From Capsicum annuum (Eukaryota > Streptophyta > Magnoliopsida > Solanales > Solanaceae): 64,000 nt of DNA. How positions within the stretch are numbered: the stretch's first letter is position 1; each line of letters opens with the position of its first letter. The notes under the pieces were generated by a model. That model had not been told where the DNA came from and made no database searches. It saw nothing but the letters and a program-made list of their open reading frames with translations. Of this stretch, positions 25,201-37,747 are shown piece after piece. Location of the stretch: assembly GCF_002878395.1 (NCBI RefSeq), contig NC_061117.1, positions 223,214,543-223,278,542 on the forward strand. The letters are read 5' to 3'. A program made the position numbers and the translations under genes.

Positions 25201-26236
25201 TATACTACGGGTAAGCCTAACCTACCTTAAATCCAAGCAACTCACGAACTAACGAGCTTTCCTTTTCTTTTCGAGAAGCTTCCTCTTCCACAAGCAATGT
25301 TATCAACAATATAATCGAAGCATTACAAAAAGAATGAAAATACCCATTATGGCATCATTATGCCATGGGTTTCAAATAGACACCAAAATCCCAATTAGGT
25401 TTCACCCTTGGAAAGGAGTTTCCAAAACCAACCATAGACTAATTATATTTAGGGAGTTAAAACCCTCAATTAATTTGAGTCAAACACTCAATTTTGGGGA
25501 TACAATTGACCCACATTGATTTAGAGTTTTGAGTCAAAAAAATAATGAAATTAATATCAAATTAGAGGAATTCTTACCTTGAATTTATAGTAAAAAGATG
25601 GATTACACAAGTTGTTTAAGTTTCCAATCAACCCACAAGACCAATTTTGAGTCACCACTCTTTTAGGGATGCTAGGGTTTTAATAGAGGTGAAGAATGCT
25701 CAAAATCTATCAAAATCCCCCTTTTATACGGTTTTAGATGGGCCCGCAAAGGTCAAAATTTATTTTTGATCTTCCGAACTCATTTGGACTCCGTTTTTCG
25801 CAAACGAACTATGTAACCCCACTAAATTCGACATTCAGGACGCATTGGTGAAGTTGGATTTTTCATACGAGGTCATGTAGACCACTTGTGGGTCCCACAC
25901 CCCTATATTTCGATATTTGACTTTTCGACTAATTGGTGGAAATGAGTCCGGGTGTTATGGTATCCGAACCAAGGGTCTATCTTTCCTAAAATTGATCTTA
26001 CATAGATGTTGGCACAGTCGAGATTTGCATGCGAATTATTTTACTAAAATTTCGTTCCGCGGCCGTTTGGAATCGATGAAGACTTAAAATTATAAAAGTG
26101 GTTCTAAAAGTCAAACGAACCGTCAGGTAACCGAACTATCAATTCTAGCAAGTCACTAATGACTTGGGATGGCTATGGAGGAGCTCTATCGGCAAAATAA
26201 GCAAGAATACGGCTAATGACCTGAAGGGTCATTACA
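22279..26236 (-). mobile_element. Long solo LTR (Ty3/gypsy Del/Tekay-like), 3,958 bp
   Basis: It is bounded by TG and CA and by a perfect 5-bp duplication AAATG (22274-22278 and 26237-26241). Read on the minus strand it starts TGTAATGACCCTTCAGG and ends GGGTCGTGACA, the terminal style of large Solanaceae gypsy LTRs. There is no gag-pol, PBS or second LTR. Copy B of the segmental duplication reads straight through the site near 30400 (GAAAATGGTATAAACTT), which supports insertion here. Assignment to Del/Tekay rests on general resemblance. Confidence 0.85.
24000..24390. repeat. Minisatellite inside the solo LTR, unit about 43 bp, about nine copies
   Basis: The units contain CATCATCATAATATCACA followed by TTCCTCCGGACTCGAATCGG, with substitutions between copies and one shortened unit near 24220. 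Confidence 0.88.
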
Positions 26237-26460
26237 AAATGGTAAAAACTTACTCATTTTAGCTCATAATAATAAAAAATTTACTTACACCCGATATTTC
26301 CAGCAAGTCAAATAAACATATGACATGTATTGCAAATAGAGTTTAAGTCATTAACTATGGTTCATTAATATGCATCCACGCCCCATTCAATCACTTAATT
26401 AAAGAAAATTTATATAATTTGATGTAAACATCGGATGTGAATAAGTTTTTTATTATTACG

Positions 26461-29011
26461 TGTAACACCCTGTATTCAAGTACGTGTATTGTCGTATTCA
26501 AGTACGTGTATTGGTCTTATTTATATGGAATTAATTTTTTTATTTTATTTATACCGAAATTTTTATGTCGATGGTTCCATGCGAAGGTTATTGAATAAGC
26601 TTTCCAACGATATAAAGATTTCCAAAAATGGATAGGTTTTGGATATAATCGAGCACGTTCGAAAATATAAAACGGTGGTCGGGATATTTGGGGATAGTAA
26701 ATGTGCAGGAAAATTTCCTGCACACAAACTATTGAGGCCAGCCGAATTTTTAGGTCAACTTTGAACGATTATAACTCCCTTAATATAATGAAATGGGAGA
26801 GCTGAGACCTATGAAAAGAAAGATCTTTGAGTCTTCTTTCCAATGCAATTAGTTTCATCCAAATCCGAAGTCTGAGTAAAGAGTTATACTCATTTTACTT
26901 CAGCCTATCAAAATAGATTTTTAGGGTCAACTTCAAACGACCATAACTTCTTGTATAGGACGAACTGGGTGGCCTACTTTATATGAAATGAAAGCCCTTT
27001 GAATTATCCTTCTAAGGATACCAATTTCACCCAAATCCGATATCGGAGCAAAGAGTTATGGTCGATCTACTTTAGCTTATCAAAACAGTCCACCAAAGGA
27101 CAGATTTGACATTATTTAAATTTTAAAGGCATTTTGGTCATTTCTTATTATATTATAGATGGGAATATGTGTATATATACATGTATATGAGTTCAAAAAC
27201 TCATTTTTATCATCAATCATTAAGGAAGAACAAACCCTAGCCAAATTTGACCTTTAAATTACTTTTGATTCAACCGTAGAAATTCCAAAGTAATTCGATA
27301 ACTACGTTTGTCATCTCGAGAGCTTCGAACGACAGCTATTATTTGTGCAAATAGGATTGCATAATCAAGAGGTCAATTCTAAGGTATGAATATTGTTTTC
27401 CTTTGTTCTTTTCCATATGAATATGTGTGATAGAGGATTATATGTATTGGTTGTTATTGAAAGGTGATGGAAATAGGGTTATGGACTATTTTGCATGGTT
27501 TGATTGTATTGAATTGTGGAAGGTGGATATTGTAATTGAGTTATGGAAGGTGGATATGGTGATATACTATTGAATTGATAATTATTTATATCTATGGCTT
27601 AATTTGGTTTAATGGATTGGTTGGAAGGATAAATGAATCCAAACTTGATATTGGAGGATGTTGTATGAATATGCATGGCGTGTGAATGTAATTGGAGTAT
27701 AAGAGGGTTAAAGTGACACCCTTTATGGTGTAATTAAGGCTTACTACTTAACCACTAGTTTGGTGAATTCAAATAATTGAATTCTGACGTTTGGTTGCTA
27801 ATACTAGATTGCTATACATGTTCATTGTAGATAAGTAATCCGAAAAGACGGGAAGTCCATTTGGGACTAGTATTGAAGGTTGACAGTCAGGTATGTAAAG
27901 CATACTCTATACCATATCTTTGGCATGAAAGTGAACATTTGTTCTATTAAGAAAGTTTCCAAAGTTATTCAGTAACATGTGATCCATAATGGTTTTGTAT
28001 GATGTCCTACGTTACCAATGAACTTGTTTCCATCCTATAAGATGTCAAGACATTCCAATACTTACTTGTTTTCCAAATATTATATGTTTATTGCACTAAT
28101 TAATGTCAGAAGGTATCCGGTTACTCAAACAAGATCCATGTGCTATTAATGACTGTAAAACGTTTCATTGATATACCAATAAGTTCCTACTTCATTGTTA
28201 TGGCATTGATGACTCCAAAACACTTCATTGATGTGCCAATGAGTTCTTACTTCATTGTTATTGCATTGATGGTCTATTTATATGTCTCTTATTGATTTCA
28301 AAGTATCAAAAATGCGGTGGTGATCGAAATAAAAATCTCAAATATTAATTGAACTAAGTGATGGAAGTTCTCTCTTATCAGGTGGTATCCCAGGGGCATA
28401 AGCCTATTATGGGTCAATCCCTATTTATGTGTTTATGGGTGGTATCCTAGGGGCATAAGCCTATCATGGGTCAATCCCAGTTGATATGTACTGGAGGCAG
28501 CCTAATAGTCACAGTACAGTACAATAATGATTACAAAGATGATAAGAACGAAGGTAAAGTGATTGAATAAATACAATGTACAGGTTGTCACAAGTTCTAG
28601 TAAGTGTGGTCCACTCCTATTGCGATTTGTTCACTTGTTTCTGATTTTTATTAAGCTCCTATATCATATGTGATTATCTACAGCTTTACATACTCAGTAC
28701 ATATTTCGTACTGACGTCCCCCACGGGGGACCTGCATTTCATGCTACAAGCACAGGTACCTCATCTCATACACCGCACAAGTAGAAGCCAGGATATCCAG
28801 CTATTTTTGGTGAGCTCCAGTTTGCTTCGGGGCTTTCCGTGTCATATCCAGTCACTTTTGGTATTGTATAGAAGTTAGTTATATGGCGGGGTGTGTCCCG
28901 ACCTTAGTTAAACTCTGTGTATTGTCTAGAGGCTTTGTAGACCTAATGTACAGTCAAGGTGGTGTTTTGTTAATAGACATGATGGCTCCAATGGCCAAGT
29001 ATTGTATATAC

Positions 29012-29042
<31 letters not shown>

Positions 29043-29208
29043 CTCGAGCTTATACAGGTGATTATTTCCTTTTATATGCGTCATGATGCTGTCCAAATTT
29101 CGGGTTGTCATAGAGGTATGCATGGGAAGTGTAAGGTTATGAGCTGGTTCTCCCGAGCCTCCTCGGTTACGGGTGCCAGTCCGCCCCAATAGTATTTGAG
29201 GCGTGACA
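26461..29208 (+). mobile_element. Second long solo LTR (gypsy-like), 2,748 bp, opposite orientation
   Basis: It starts TGTAACACCC, ends GGCGTGACA, and has a perfect 5-bp duplication TTACG (26456-26460 and 29209-29213). It contains internal tandem duplications: about 180 bp at 26740-27100, about 115 bp at 28110-28270 and about 60 bp at 28380-28490. A promoter-like part is at about 28680-28760 (CATACTCAGTACATATTTCG). No coding region is seen. Copy B at about 30630 shows the uninterrupted site. Confidence 0.85.
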
Positions 29209-29488
29209 TTACGAAACTCAATAAGGACCATTTTGATGTCATTGTATCGAAATAGGTAATAAATTTCCTACTCTAACTTATAGAACTATTTTTTTTTTCA
29301 ATTAGAAGTTACTTTTTCTTATGGAAATACCTAATCAAGGGTTAAACTAGAAGAGAAGAAAGGGTGTTTAACTAATTAAGCAATGATTTCATTCTTTAAT
29401 CAAATTGGTTCTTTATTTATGCCTTAATTTTCTGTAGAATAGTTTGTAATCCAAACTTATTTTTTTTTTCCTTTAATAATTTAAGTAG

Positions 29489-29635
29489 TTGGTCTCATCA
29501 ACAACAATGTTAATATAGCGTGTCTAGACCTTACGTCACATAGTTTAATCAATAACGTATTAGAAATTCTTGTAGCTTGAGACGTGTAAAGGACGTTGTT
29601 CTTCCCAATATTTTGTTGATGGGGATATATTCACA
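29489..29635. other. Spacer between the two duplicated copies
   Basis: 147 bp of unique-looking AT-rich sequence separates copy A from copy B. No feature seen. Confidence 0.4.
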
Positions 29636-30900
29636 CAGTCACAACTTTTGGTAATAAAAAATTATTGAAATTGTTGATATTAAGAATGGTACGGTGATAA
29701 GTAAAATTAGGTAACTAAAAAAGTAATGCACATATATACATGATTAACGAGTATTTCAGTTTTATTATATTTATTAACTCGTATAGTCGTATTGAAGGAA
29801 GAAGAATCTAAAGATAGAAGGGAACTCGATCCATTTTTCATAGCCGCTAACCAAACGGAAAGCTTTGAAATAACTTCTCCAGTTCAAAGTATAAAATAAA
29901 GGAGTTTAACACTATGTTTATATAGGGCGAAATAGTAATAAAGAGTTAAAGGAGATACTCCTCTTTGGTCCTTTTTACATGACACTATTTGCTTTAAGCG
30001 GACCAGCTATCCTTCTGTATATACACAATATAGAAAAAGATCTACCTTGACAACAAACACGTCATTAACTGATAGTTTAAGTGCATGGAATGACATATGA
30101 CTCCTTAAAAGAAGAGACAAGCAACTAATTACTTGTTATATAATATTTCTTGCAAGCATTGCTAAGAATTGGGGATGTAGCTCAGATGGTAGAGCGCTCG
30201 CTTAGCATGCGAGAGGTACGGGGATCGATACCCCGCATCTCCATTCATTTCTTATATTGTTTTTGTTTATTGCTCCCAAATTTTCAAGTTACAAACAAAT
30301 AATATTACAAAATTTGTAAAGTAAAACTCAAGTTCCATGCTTAACCATACTAATAATATAAGTGTTACATTGTTGATGAAGCTTGAAAAATTGCAATGAA
30401 AATGGTATAAACTTATCCATTTTAGTTTCTAACAATAAAAAATTTTCCCACGCTTGATGTTTATATCAAATCAATAGATGTATGACATATATTTGCATAT
30501 AGAGTTTTGGCATTTAACCAAGGTTCATTTATATGCATCCTCGGCCCTTGCCTCGTTAAAGCGTTGTACTATAATAAATTTATATAATTTGATGTAAACA
30601 TCAGATGTGAGTAACTTTTTTATTGTTATAAAAGAACTCAACTTGATCATTCTAATGTCATCGTATCGAAATAAGTAATTTCCTACTCTACCTTGAAAAC
30701 TATTTTTTCTTCATTAGAAGTTACTTTTTCTAATGGAAATACCTAATCAAGGGTTAAACTAGAAGAGAAGAAAGGAAGTAATTAAGCAATGATTTCATTC
30801 TTTAATTAAATTGGTTCTTTATTTATGCCTTAATTTTCTGTAGGATAGTTTGTAATCCAAACTTAATTTTCTTTTTCCTTTAATAATTTAAGTAGTTGGT
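29636..30900 (+). repeat. Copy B of the segmental duplication, with the intact tRNA-Ala gene
   Basis: It is colinear with the pieces of copy A and not interrupted by transposons. It keeps sequence (about 29815-30186) lost from copy A, including the 5' end of the tRNA gene. Confidence 0.85.
30171..30243 (+). tRNA. tRNA-Ala (AGC)
   Basis: 73 nt without an intron. The acceptor GGGGATG pairs with CATCTCC with one G-U. The D-arm includes the A box TAGCTCAGATGG. The anticodon stem CTCGC/GCGAG closes the loop TTAGCAT with anticodon AGC. The T-arm GGGGATCGATACCCC contains the B box. The discriminator base is A. G3 pairs with a T (position 70 of the tRNA), giving the G3-U70 pair that identifies alanine tRNAs. 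A T run for Pol III termination follows at about 30259. Confidence 0.97.
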
Positions 30901-33000
30901 TAGGAAAAGGACTTTGATATGTATCAGTCAAAAGCCTCATAAAATTGGTAGTTTTACTTTAGGTCAGAATTAAAAGCATTTAAATTTGTAAAACTAAGGG
31001 TTTAAATGACCTGCAATTTAAATGCAACGACCAAACTCACCAATTTACAAAAATTCAAGGCCACGTAGTGATTTTTCAACTACTACAAAAAGTTCAATCG
31101 AAATGCTTGGTTAAATTGAAAGGTGAAAATTTATATTCTCGACTAAATGAAGAGCGATAAAATTACTCCATGAAAATATGACTCGCTCAAGGTTATCTTG
31201 GCTCATCCATTTGATATCCCTAGTGCACAAACGCCCTTATATGCTATTTTCTTTTCCGATCTTAAATTGTAACTCGCCAACTTTATAAGTTTGGATCATC
31301 GAAATAATATAAAACTGTAACACGATCAAGAATTTTGAGAAGAAAGTTCAAAAAATTTGAACTTGCGATCTAAAGTAATTTTTGAACCTCGTCCTTTGAT
31401 GCGCACTTGTTTTATGCATATATATTGTTTTGAGTCGCGCTCATGATGTATTGTTATAAACGGACAAGAATAAGCAATACCACAAGCAAAAGAAAAATAA
31501 GAAGAACACACAGATTTACATAAAAATCTTTGACGGAAAAAATCACGGGCAATGACAGAGGAAATTCACTATGAAGGAGGGGAATACAAGGTGGATACGA
31601 TAGTCTCAATTTCGTGTAAAAACTACCCGAAACAACCCACTAAACGCACTTATATAATACATGCGTACAAATAAATTCTAAGCCCAAAAACATACAGACC
31701 CCACAAAAAATCACAAACATGAATCGCACCGCGAACTTTTCAGGACCGAATCAACAAAATTCGGGTCACAAACTCTAACATGTATCTATTTCGATTCAAC
31801 TACTCATGATGTATCTATTTTAAGTCCAGTTCGCTCATGATGTATGTATCTATTGAAAACTAGTGCCTTGTAATTAATCGACTTTTTTCAATAACTGTAT
31901 CTAAATCAGTCTGTATGCACCTCAACCGATTCTACGGGATACCTGCATGTACCTTCCACTGTCATCTACATATATCGGATAACTACATCCACAAAAGTTA
32001 AACTAGATGGAAGTTGAGAAATCACATATACGGCACATTTGAACCTAGTAATTAGTGATTTCTTGCAGGCCACCAACTTTAATTTGGACGTTCTGCTTCT
32101 ATGTCTTGTTCAGTTTCTTCTCTTGTTAATTAATTATTATTATTAGTTGAGAATTTTTTGTTTTTTTTTTTCTAAAAGTAAATTGAGAAAGGACATAAAG
32201 ATAAAAGAGAAGAACAAAAGGTCAAAAGTCACATTCTCCAACAAATATTTCACATTCATGTCCGGCTTAACAAATGATTTGCCCCCTAACTTCAATTTTT
32301 GCCATTTGGACTTCACAAAAAATAGTACTGAGGGTCAATGCATCTATTTTTTTATTTTTTTTGGTTCTAAATTCTATCCAACGTAAAATCCTTTATGTTT
32401 TTATAAATACTATGGCCATACGAATTTGGGAAAATGGGAGTATTAATTTTTTTCAAAGATATTGCAAGGCTAACAATAAGAATTTATAGTATTGCGCATG
32501 CATGCAGTTCAAATTACACTACATTGACCATTAAAATTTTCCTAGAGAGCAACCATAAAGGTATATATTATATAATTGCGGTATTCGAGCTAATTAACTA
32601 CTTGTTTGCGCCTCGACTAATTAATTCCATGAATACATGTCATCACCTTTCACTGGACACCGGCCAGTAACAGGTAGCAATTTGTCATATTATAACTTTG
32701 TCCACCAAGAATCGAACGCATATGGGAAGAAATCATGCATCGCCTCATATACTTTTTGTTTCTTCTCTCGACTAATTTCATGGATACCTCCCACCACCAC
32801 CAAGTATACCAAAACTAGGACAAATGCGAAGAAATTACCTATTGTTTTTTTTTAATCTTTGTTGAGATTTAAACTAAGACCTCATGATTCTCAACTCGCT
32901 CCATTAATTTTAATGTATTTCTAATTAGTTTCTTGACTTGGCAAGCAAGCGTAAAATGACACACATGCAAGACCTTGCCAATATGTTAGGAACTACAGTA
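30901..33000. other. AT-rich intergenic
   Basis: No gene, RNA or clear transposon was recognised. The short ORFs here have no recognisable domains and low-complexity composition. Confidence 0.4.
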
Positions 33001-33514
33001 TTATATACTGTTACATTAGGCGTCACGAATGATATATATTTGTCAAAAGCCATAATATATGGAGTAGTAGTTATATTTATCACAACAACTATTTGATTCA
33101 CCACCGAACGTCGTGGTGGAGTGATAAATATTCCTTCAATTTTAATCAGAGGCCTTGAATTTAAAGCCTTGTTATGTACAGAATCGCCTTTAGTAGAGAG
33201 TGTGTTACCCTCTTTCAAAATGAGATTTTTTGACACAAAGTCCGGATTAGTCGAGTCCCAATACGTATTATATATTGTTACCTTAGCGTGAGGACTGATA
33301 TATATTCGCAAAAGCCATAATATATGGAGTAGTAGTTGTATTTGCAAAAGCCATAATATATGGAGCAGTAGTTGATTCACAACAACTATATAGTTAGATT
33401 CACGACGGAAGGTTGTGGTAGAATGATAAATATTCCTTCAACCTTGATAACAGGTTTCAAATTTGAGCTCTATGTATGGAGTCGTTTTTCATAGGAAGAA
33501 CTCTACCTGACCCC

Positions 33515-33515
<1 letters not shown>
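33000..33515 (+). repeat. Two tandem copies of a SINE-containing segment
   Basis: AAAAGCCATAATATATGGAG occurs at about 33047, 33312 and 33347. Each of the two longer blocks continues into a tRNA-like SINE region (GTGGTGGAGTGATAAATATT and GTTGTGGTAGAATGATAAAT, both then TCCTTCAA), about 300 bp apart. The 5' part resembles a known Solanaceae SINE type with an A-box-like GTGG(T)GGAGTG; the B box is degenerate. A TA microsatellite follows at 33516-33542. Confidence 0.6.
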
Positions 33516-33545
<30 letters not shown>

Positions 33546-33916
33546 TTATAATAAAACAACTATATATTAATTCGTACTATGCAAGTCTTTGAAAATATTC
33601 ACTTTGTTCATTATCCATATTTTCCCAGCTTTATATCAAAGTATAGTACTGTACCTTGTTGGTATTTTTAAAGAACAATATGGAGCCTAGCATGCATTCT
33701 GCTTTACGTTATCATATTGATATATCCAAATCAGACAACTAAATACATAAATGTAATATTGCCCTGCTCATGAAGCAATCAACTAATATATATGCATATA
33801 AATAGAAAATATAATTCCACTCCATATATTATTTAGTTAGCTCCCTAGTCAACTTGTAAAATTACACTGCGTATGTTAAGTTGTTATCATTGTTGTTGTA
33901 ACTTCCTAGTCGACAC

Positions 33917-34084
33917 CAGGGGCGGAGCCACCTTTAGCTCAGGGGGTTCATTCAATGGAAAATTATACTATTTATACATGGTTAAAATTATCGTTTATGT
34001 ACATATAGTTGGCATTGAACCCCTTCTGCTAGTTCGTATGTTTACTTCTGAACATTCTTAGTAAAAATCCTGACTCCGCCACTA
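33917..34084. mobile_element. Small hAT-type MITE, 168 bp
   Basis: The ends CAGGGGCGGAGCC and the complement of TAGTGGCGGAGTC are inverted. The flanks GTCGACAC and ATCGACAC form an 8-bp target duplication with one mismatch. No coding capacity. Confidence 0.85.
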
Positions 34085-35042
34085 ATCGACACTCTGATCT
34101 CTATCATTGTGCCAAACGATCCCCCAATGCTCCATATCCCTCTAATTTTTAACAAGATGGGAGAAAGAGTTCATTGTTAGGGGTATCAAACAGACGGGTT
34201 GGCTTAGATATAGACGAGTCAAATAGACTGAGTTAATAAATCGGTGGGCCATTAACCCATCCAAAAGTTACAAGATAGATTGAGTCAAGATGCATGGACT
34301 AAACAATGGTTCATAATCCACCCCGGCAACCCCTCAAACCTTTTTTTAGTGTAATTTATTTAATTATCAAACAAAACTAATTAATTAATAGGCTTTAATT
34401 TCTTTATTATGATTGTGATTATATTATTACATTTCAATTTATTAGTATTATTTTTTAAAAAAAAAAACTAATAAAGTTTCTTGTACGTCAATTTAGACTA
34501 CATATTTAGCCCATGAATTGAACTGTGTGAACCAAACTAAGTTGATTTCGTAAAAAACAGATTTGATCGATCGTATTTTTCTGGGCTAATTTTAACCCGA
34601 CCCATCCACCCCCCTTATTAAAATCATTTCAAGACTAATTGCTATTTCAACTTCCCAACAAGAAAAAAGTAAAAAATTATAAGGTATATGAAATGGTGAC
34701 ACCTAAAAAAGGCAAGCAGTTAACATCACAGCTTTGTAAAAGTCTCTCGTGGTTGTGCACTTTTAATAATAATAGAGCACTGTGCATTTGTATCACATTT
34801 TGTTATGGTTAACTAAACACGTTAGGCATAAATTCAAAGTTATAAAAGAAAGAAACAAAAATTCTTATAATAGTATAGTACTCTTATCTAATTGTGAAAA
34901 TAACACTTGAATATATGAGGCTAATGAAGAAGATATAAGAAAGGTTTGTGGATTGGTACAAAACACCAATAAGTGAAAAGATGCATTACCAATGCTATCT
35001 TTATAGCCATTATTGGCACAATGAGAGCATCAGAAGAAGAAG

Positions 35043-35304
35043 CAGTGGCGGATTCAGAATTTTTTTCAAGGAGTCGAAAAATGAATTAAAAACAAAAATC
35101 AGGCAAGCCTACGTGCTCCAATGAGAATCGAACCTACAACTCAAGTAATGCAGTCAATACCATTGAGCTATCTCATATCTTTGACTCAGATAATTCAAAA
35201 TTAATATATGTACCAAAATATAGATTTTCTACCCTATGCATATAACATAATTTTTTGTCAAGGGGTTCGGGCGAACCCCTGACACCCAGGTAGGTCCGCC
35301 CCTC
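35043..35304. mobile_element. Second hAT-type MITE of the same family, 262 bp
   Basis: The ends CAGTGGCGGATTC and the complement of GAGGGGCGGACC match the 33917 element. The flanks AGAAGAAG and ATTAGAAG agree at six of eight positions. A third, degraded member is at about 35510-35665 (AGAGGCGGAATCAAG to the GAGCGAATTTCC region). Confidence 0.72.
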
Positions 35305-35699
35305 ATTAGAAGGACATTATATATGTATATGATTTATATCCAATGGGGAAAAGGTGAAAGGTGGAATAGTATTCTTTGACACACATAGGACGCAAGATAA
35401 CGCAAAAGATCAATTCCATTTGTTTTGCAACTCAAGTTACTTAGTAAAAGTCCGAATTACTATTCTTTTTTATTTTCATGTCAACTAAAACCTATCAATA
35501 ATATCAGAGGCGGAATCAAGATTTCTATTGAGGGAATTCAAAATCAGAACAAAAACTCATCGAATGAGGGTTCAACATCTACAGTATATACATAAAAATC
35601 AATTTAATCATATAATAATAGTATAATTTTCCGTCGAAGGAAGTTCGAGCGAATTTCCTATTACTAGGCTGGCTCATATGCATGTACTCATGTCAAACA

Positions 35700-37026
35700 T
35701 ATATTTTCTTAAAATTATTCAAATGTGTGTACTCAAGTCGAAAAATATACTAGCTAGCTGCGTCAATTATATTATATTTCACAAAGCTCTTTACGAACAC
35801 GGAAGCAAACTCCTAAAGATCGAAATCCAATTACTTATCTCTCTAATACTTTTTATTCAGTCATCATAGAACGAAACAACAATTGTAACTACCAAAACTC
35901 TTCCAATTTATCCCATCTTTGGATAAGTACAGTTAGAGTGCACAATTTTAAAAGGAAAAATTATATAACATCATAACTTATCTTTAATTTTTATTAATTA
36001 CCTAATTCTTTTAATTAAAAATAATAATCGGATATATCTACAAGCGCATAAATTTTCTGACTCTTTGGTCTCGCTAATGTATATTATATACCTTGATCAA
36101 ATAATTTAAAAAATAGATGTATCTCAGTAATCAAAATTATGTATCTCATTTTCAAAATTATGTATTCAGATGTTATTTATATTCGAAAATTATAAAATAC
36201 AAAATTATTTGTAATTTAGCAAAAAGTAAAAATAGAGAATAATTAAGAGTAAATTTATTGGGATTTATGACAGTTAACAAAAATAAAGAATAGAAAAAAT
36301 TATGTAAGTAATATTGAAATATGTTGATAGATAAATTAAAAGGTACACCAATGATTTCTAAGAAGCCATATGGATCCCATCCCAATATTTAGAATTTTAA
36401 ATCCCCGTCCGGCGAAATGCAAATAATTATATACAGAAAATGTAATCCCTTTGTTTTAGTGTGACCATATTTGATTAAATATTTGATTTTAAACATATCG
36501 TGATATTCTTATGGTTATAATAAACTCATTACAATATTAAGCAAAGCTAAATGCGCGTTAAAAGATTGAGTTTATTTTAACCTTAATATCTTTAAAGCAA
36601 AACGTAAAAAAAAATTATGTTTAGATATCTATTAAATTTGCAACCACTACTAAATATGGATGCATTGTAATCCTATAAGTGTGGCCTAAAATATATGCAA
36701 ATCTTACCTATACCTTTTCGATAAATGCTCGAGTCAAATCTTAAAAGAAAATTAAAAATATATGATATAAAATTATAAGAAAAAAAAATAAGACAATAAA
36801 GTAACAAGATACAAAATAAGCTCCGAAACATATTATAAAGAGTTTTACGAATCCATAATTTTAAAATTCCGATTCATTAAATGCTAAGAAAATTAATAAT
36901 TAGACCAATCAACCTTAATCCTAAATCCATCAGTACAATTAAGGATGATATAAAAAGTTTAATATAAAATATATTATTATTCTTTAAACAAATTATAAGG
37001 AAATAGTATCACCTAAAATAAATTCG
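35700..37026. other. AT-rich intergenic
   Basis: Nothing specific recognised. The short ORFs (for example the minus-strand one at 36173-36385) have AT-driven composition and no domain. Confidence 0.35.
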
Positions 37027-37551
37027 GAGAAGTAAAAGAGTGGTTCAATGAAGTTGGATTAGACACCTAAGATCTTAGGTTCAATTTCTAATAGAGACAA
37101 AAATATTACTCTCTTTGTCCCAAATTATGTGTCGTCATTTGACCGGACACGATATTTATGAAATAAGTATTGACTTTGTTAAAATTACAAAATTACTCTT
37201 CTTAAAAAAATGAGTAATAGTATTTAAAATCAAGTGAGACCACTTTTAATTGAAAAGACAAATAAAAAAAAAAGAGTAATTGAATTTAAAATCAAGTGGA
37301 ATCACTAAGGGTAAAATTGTAATTGTGTTTTTAAAAATTTACTAACTAAGAAAAGGCGACATTCTTTTTGGGACGGACCAAAAAGGAAATAACGATACAT
37401 AATTTGGGACGGAGGGAGTAAGTGATTTTTCCTATCCGTTCTATCCTTGATGGACAGAGTTACCTAACGTGTCTCATAAAATTAATTAAGGTGCACACAA
37501 GTTGGTCCGAACACTATAGTTATATATATAAAAAAAAATAGGTAAAAAGAA
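37027..37551 (+). mobile_element. tRNA-derived SINE split by a Stowaway MITE
   Basis: The left half (37027-37118) has AGTGGTTCAATGAAGTTGG and the B-box-like TTAGGTTCAA. The right half (37421-37551) resumes with AGTGATTTTTCC, then TTGATGGACAGAGTTACC, and ends in a T/A-rich tail. The family matches the SINE at 15535. Confidence 0.82.
37119..37418. mobile_element. Stowaway MITE, 300 bp, inserted in the SINE
   Basis: The ends CTCTCTTTGTCCCAAATTAT and the complement of CTCCCTCCGTCCCAAATTAT are inverted, and TA dinucleotides flank both sides (37117-37118 and 37419-37420). This is the Tc1/mariner-derived Stowaway type. Confidence 0.92.
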
Positions 37552-37599
37552 AGTTAAAAAAAATGCAACTATATATAAAATGATAAGTATATTAAATTA

Positions 37600-37609
37600 G
37601 ACCGTTAGG
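37600..37609 (-). promoter_or_regulatory. MSA-like mitotic activator element upstream of the kinesin gene
   Basis: On the minus strand the site reads CCTAACGGTC, which fits the M-phase activator consensus YCYAACGGYY bound by plant three-repeat MYBs. It is about 360 bp upstream of the kinesin ATG. A second AACGG core is at 37812-37816. The match is seen; function is inferred from the mitotic role of ATK-type kinesins. Confidence 0.5.
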
Positions 37610-37747
37610 GGTATAATAGGCAGTGTACATTTCAACGAATCTTAAAAATGCGCCCAGCGCCAGCTCCCATTTCAAAAAAATTCAAATACACTCATCATTC
37701 TCCAAAACTACGTCGTTTTATCCCTTAACCTCCGACCAAATTACCAA

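Larger units (their letters stand above)
21378..29488 (+). repeat. Copy A of a tandem segmental duplication (interrupted)
   Basis: The blocks 21378-21540, 21543-21600, 22165-22278, 26237-26460 and 29209-29488 align in order with 29636-30900. Shared landmarks include CACAACTTTTGGTAATAA, TCGTATTGAAGGAAGAAGAA, ATTTGATGTAAACATC and ATACCTAATCAAGGGTTAAA. Originally about 1.3 kb long, this copy was enlarged to 8.1 kb by a hAT element and two solo LTRs. It lost the sequence corresponding to about 29815-30186. Confidence 0.85.

Noticed and set aside
22279..26236. Possible protein-coding gene in the 4-kb block
   Set aside because: The ORFs are short and unrelated to any domain; the termini and 5-bp duplication show a long LTR.
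28926..29231. Minus-strand ORF of 101 codons with a His/Thr/Ile-Tyr repeat
   Set aside because: The repeat is the translation of a TA/TG microsatellite in the solo LTR.
32147..32855. Cluster of short plus-strand ORFs
   Set aside because: Overlapping low-complexity AT-rich frames with no domain, splice pattern or promoter support.
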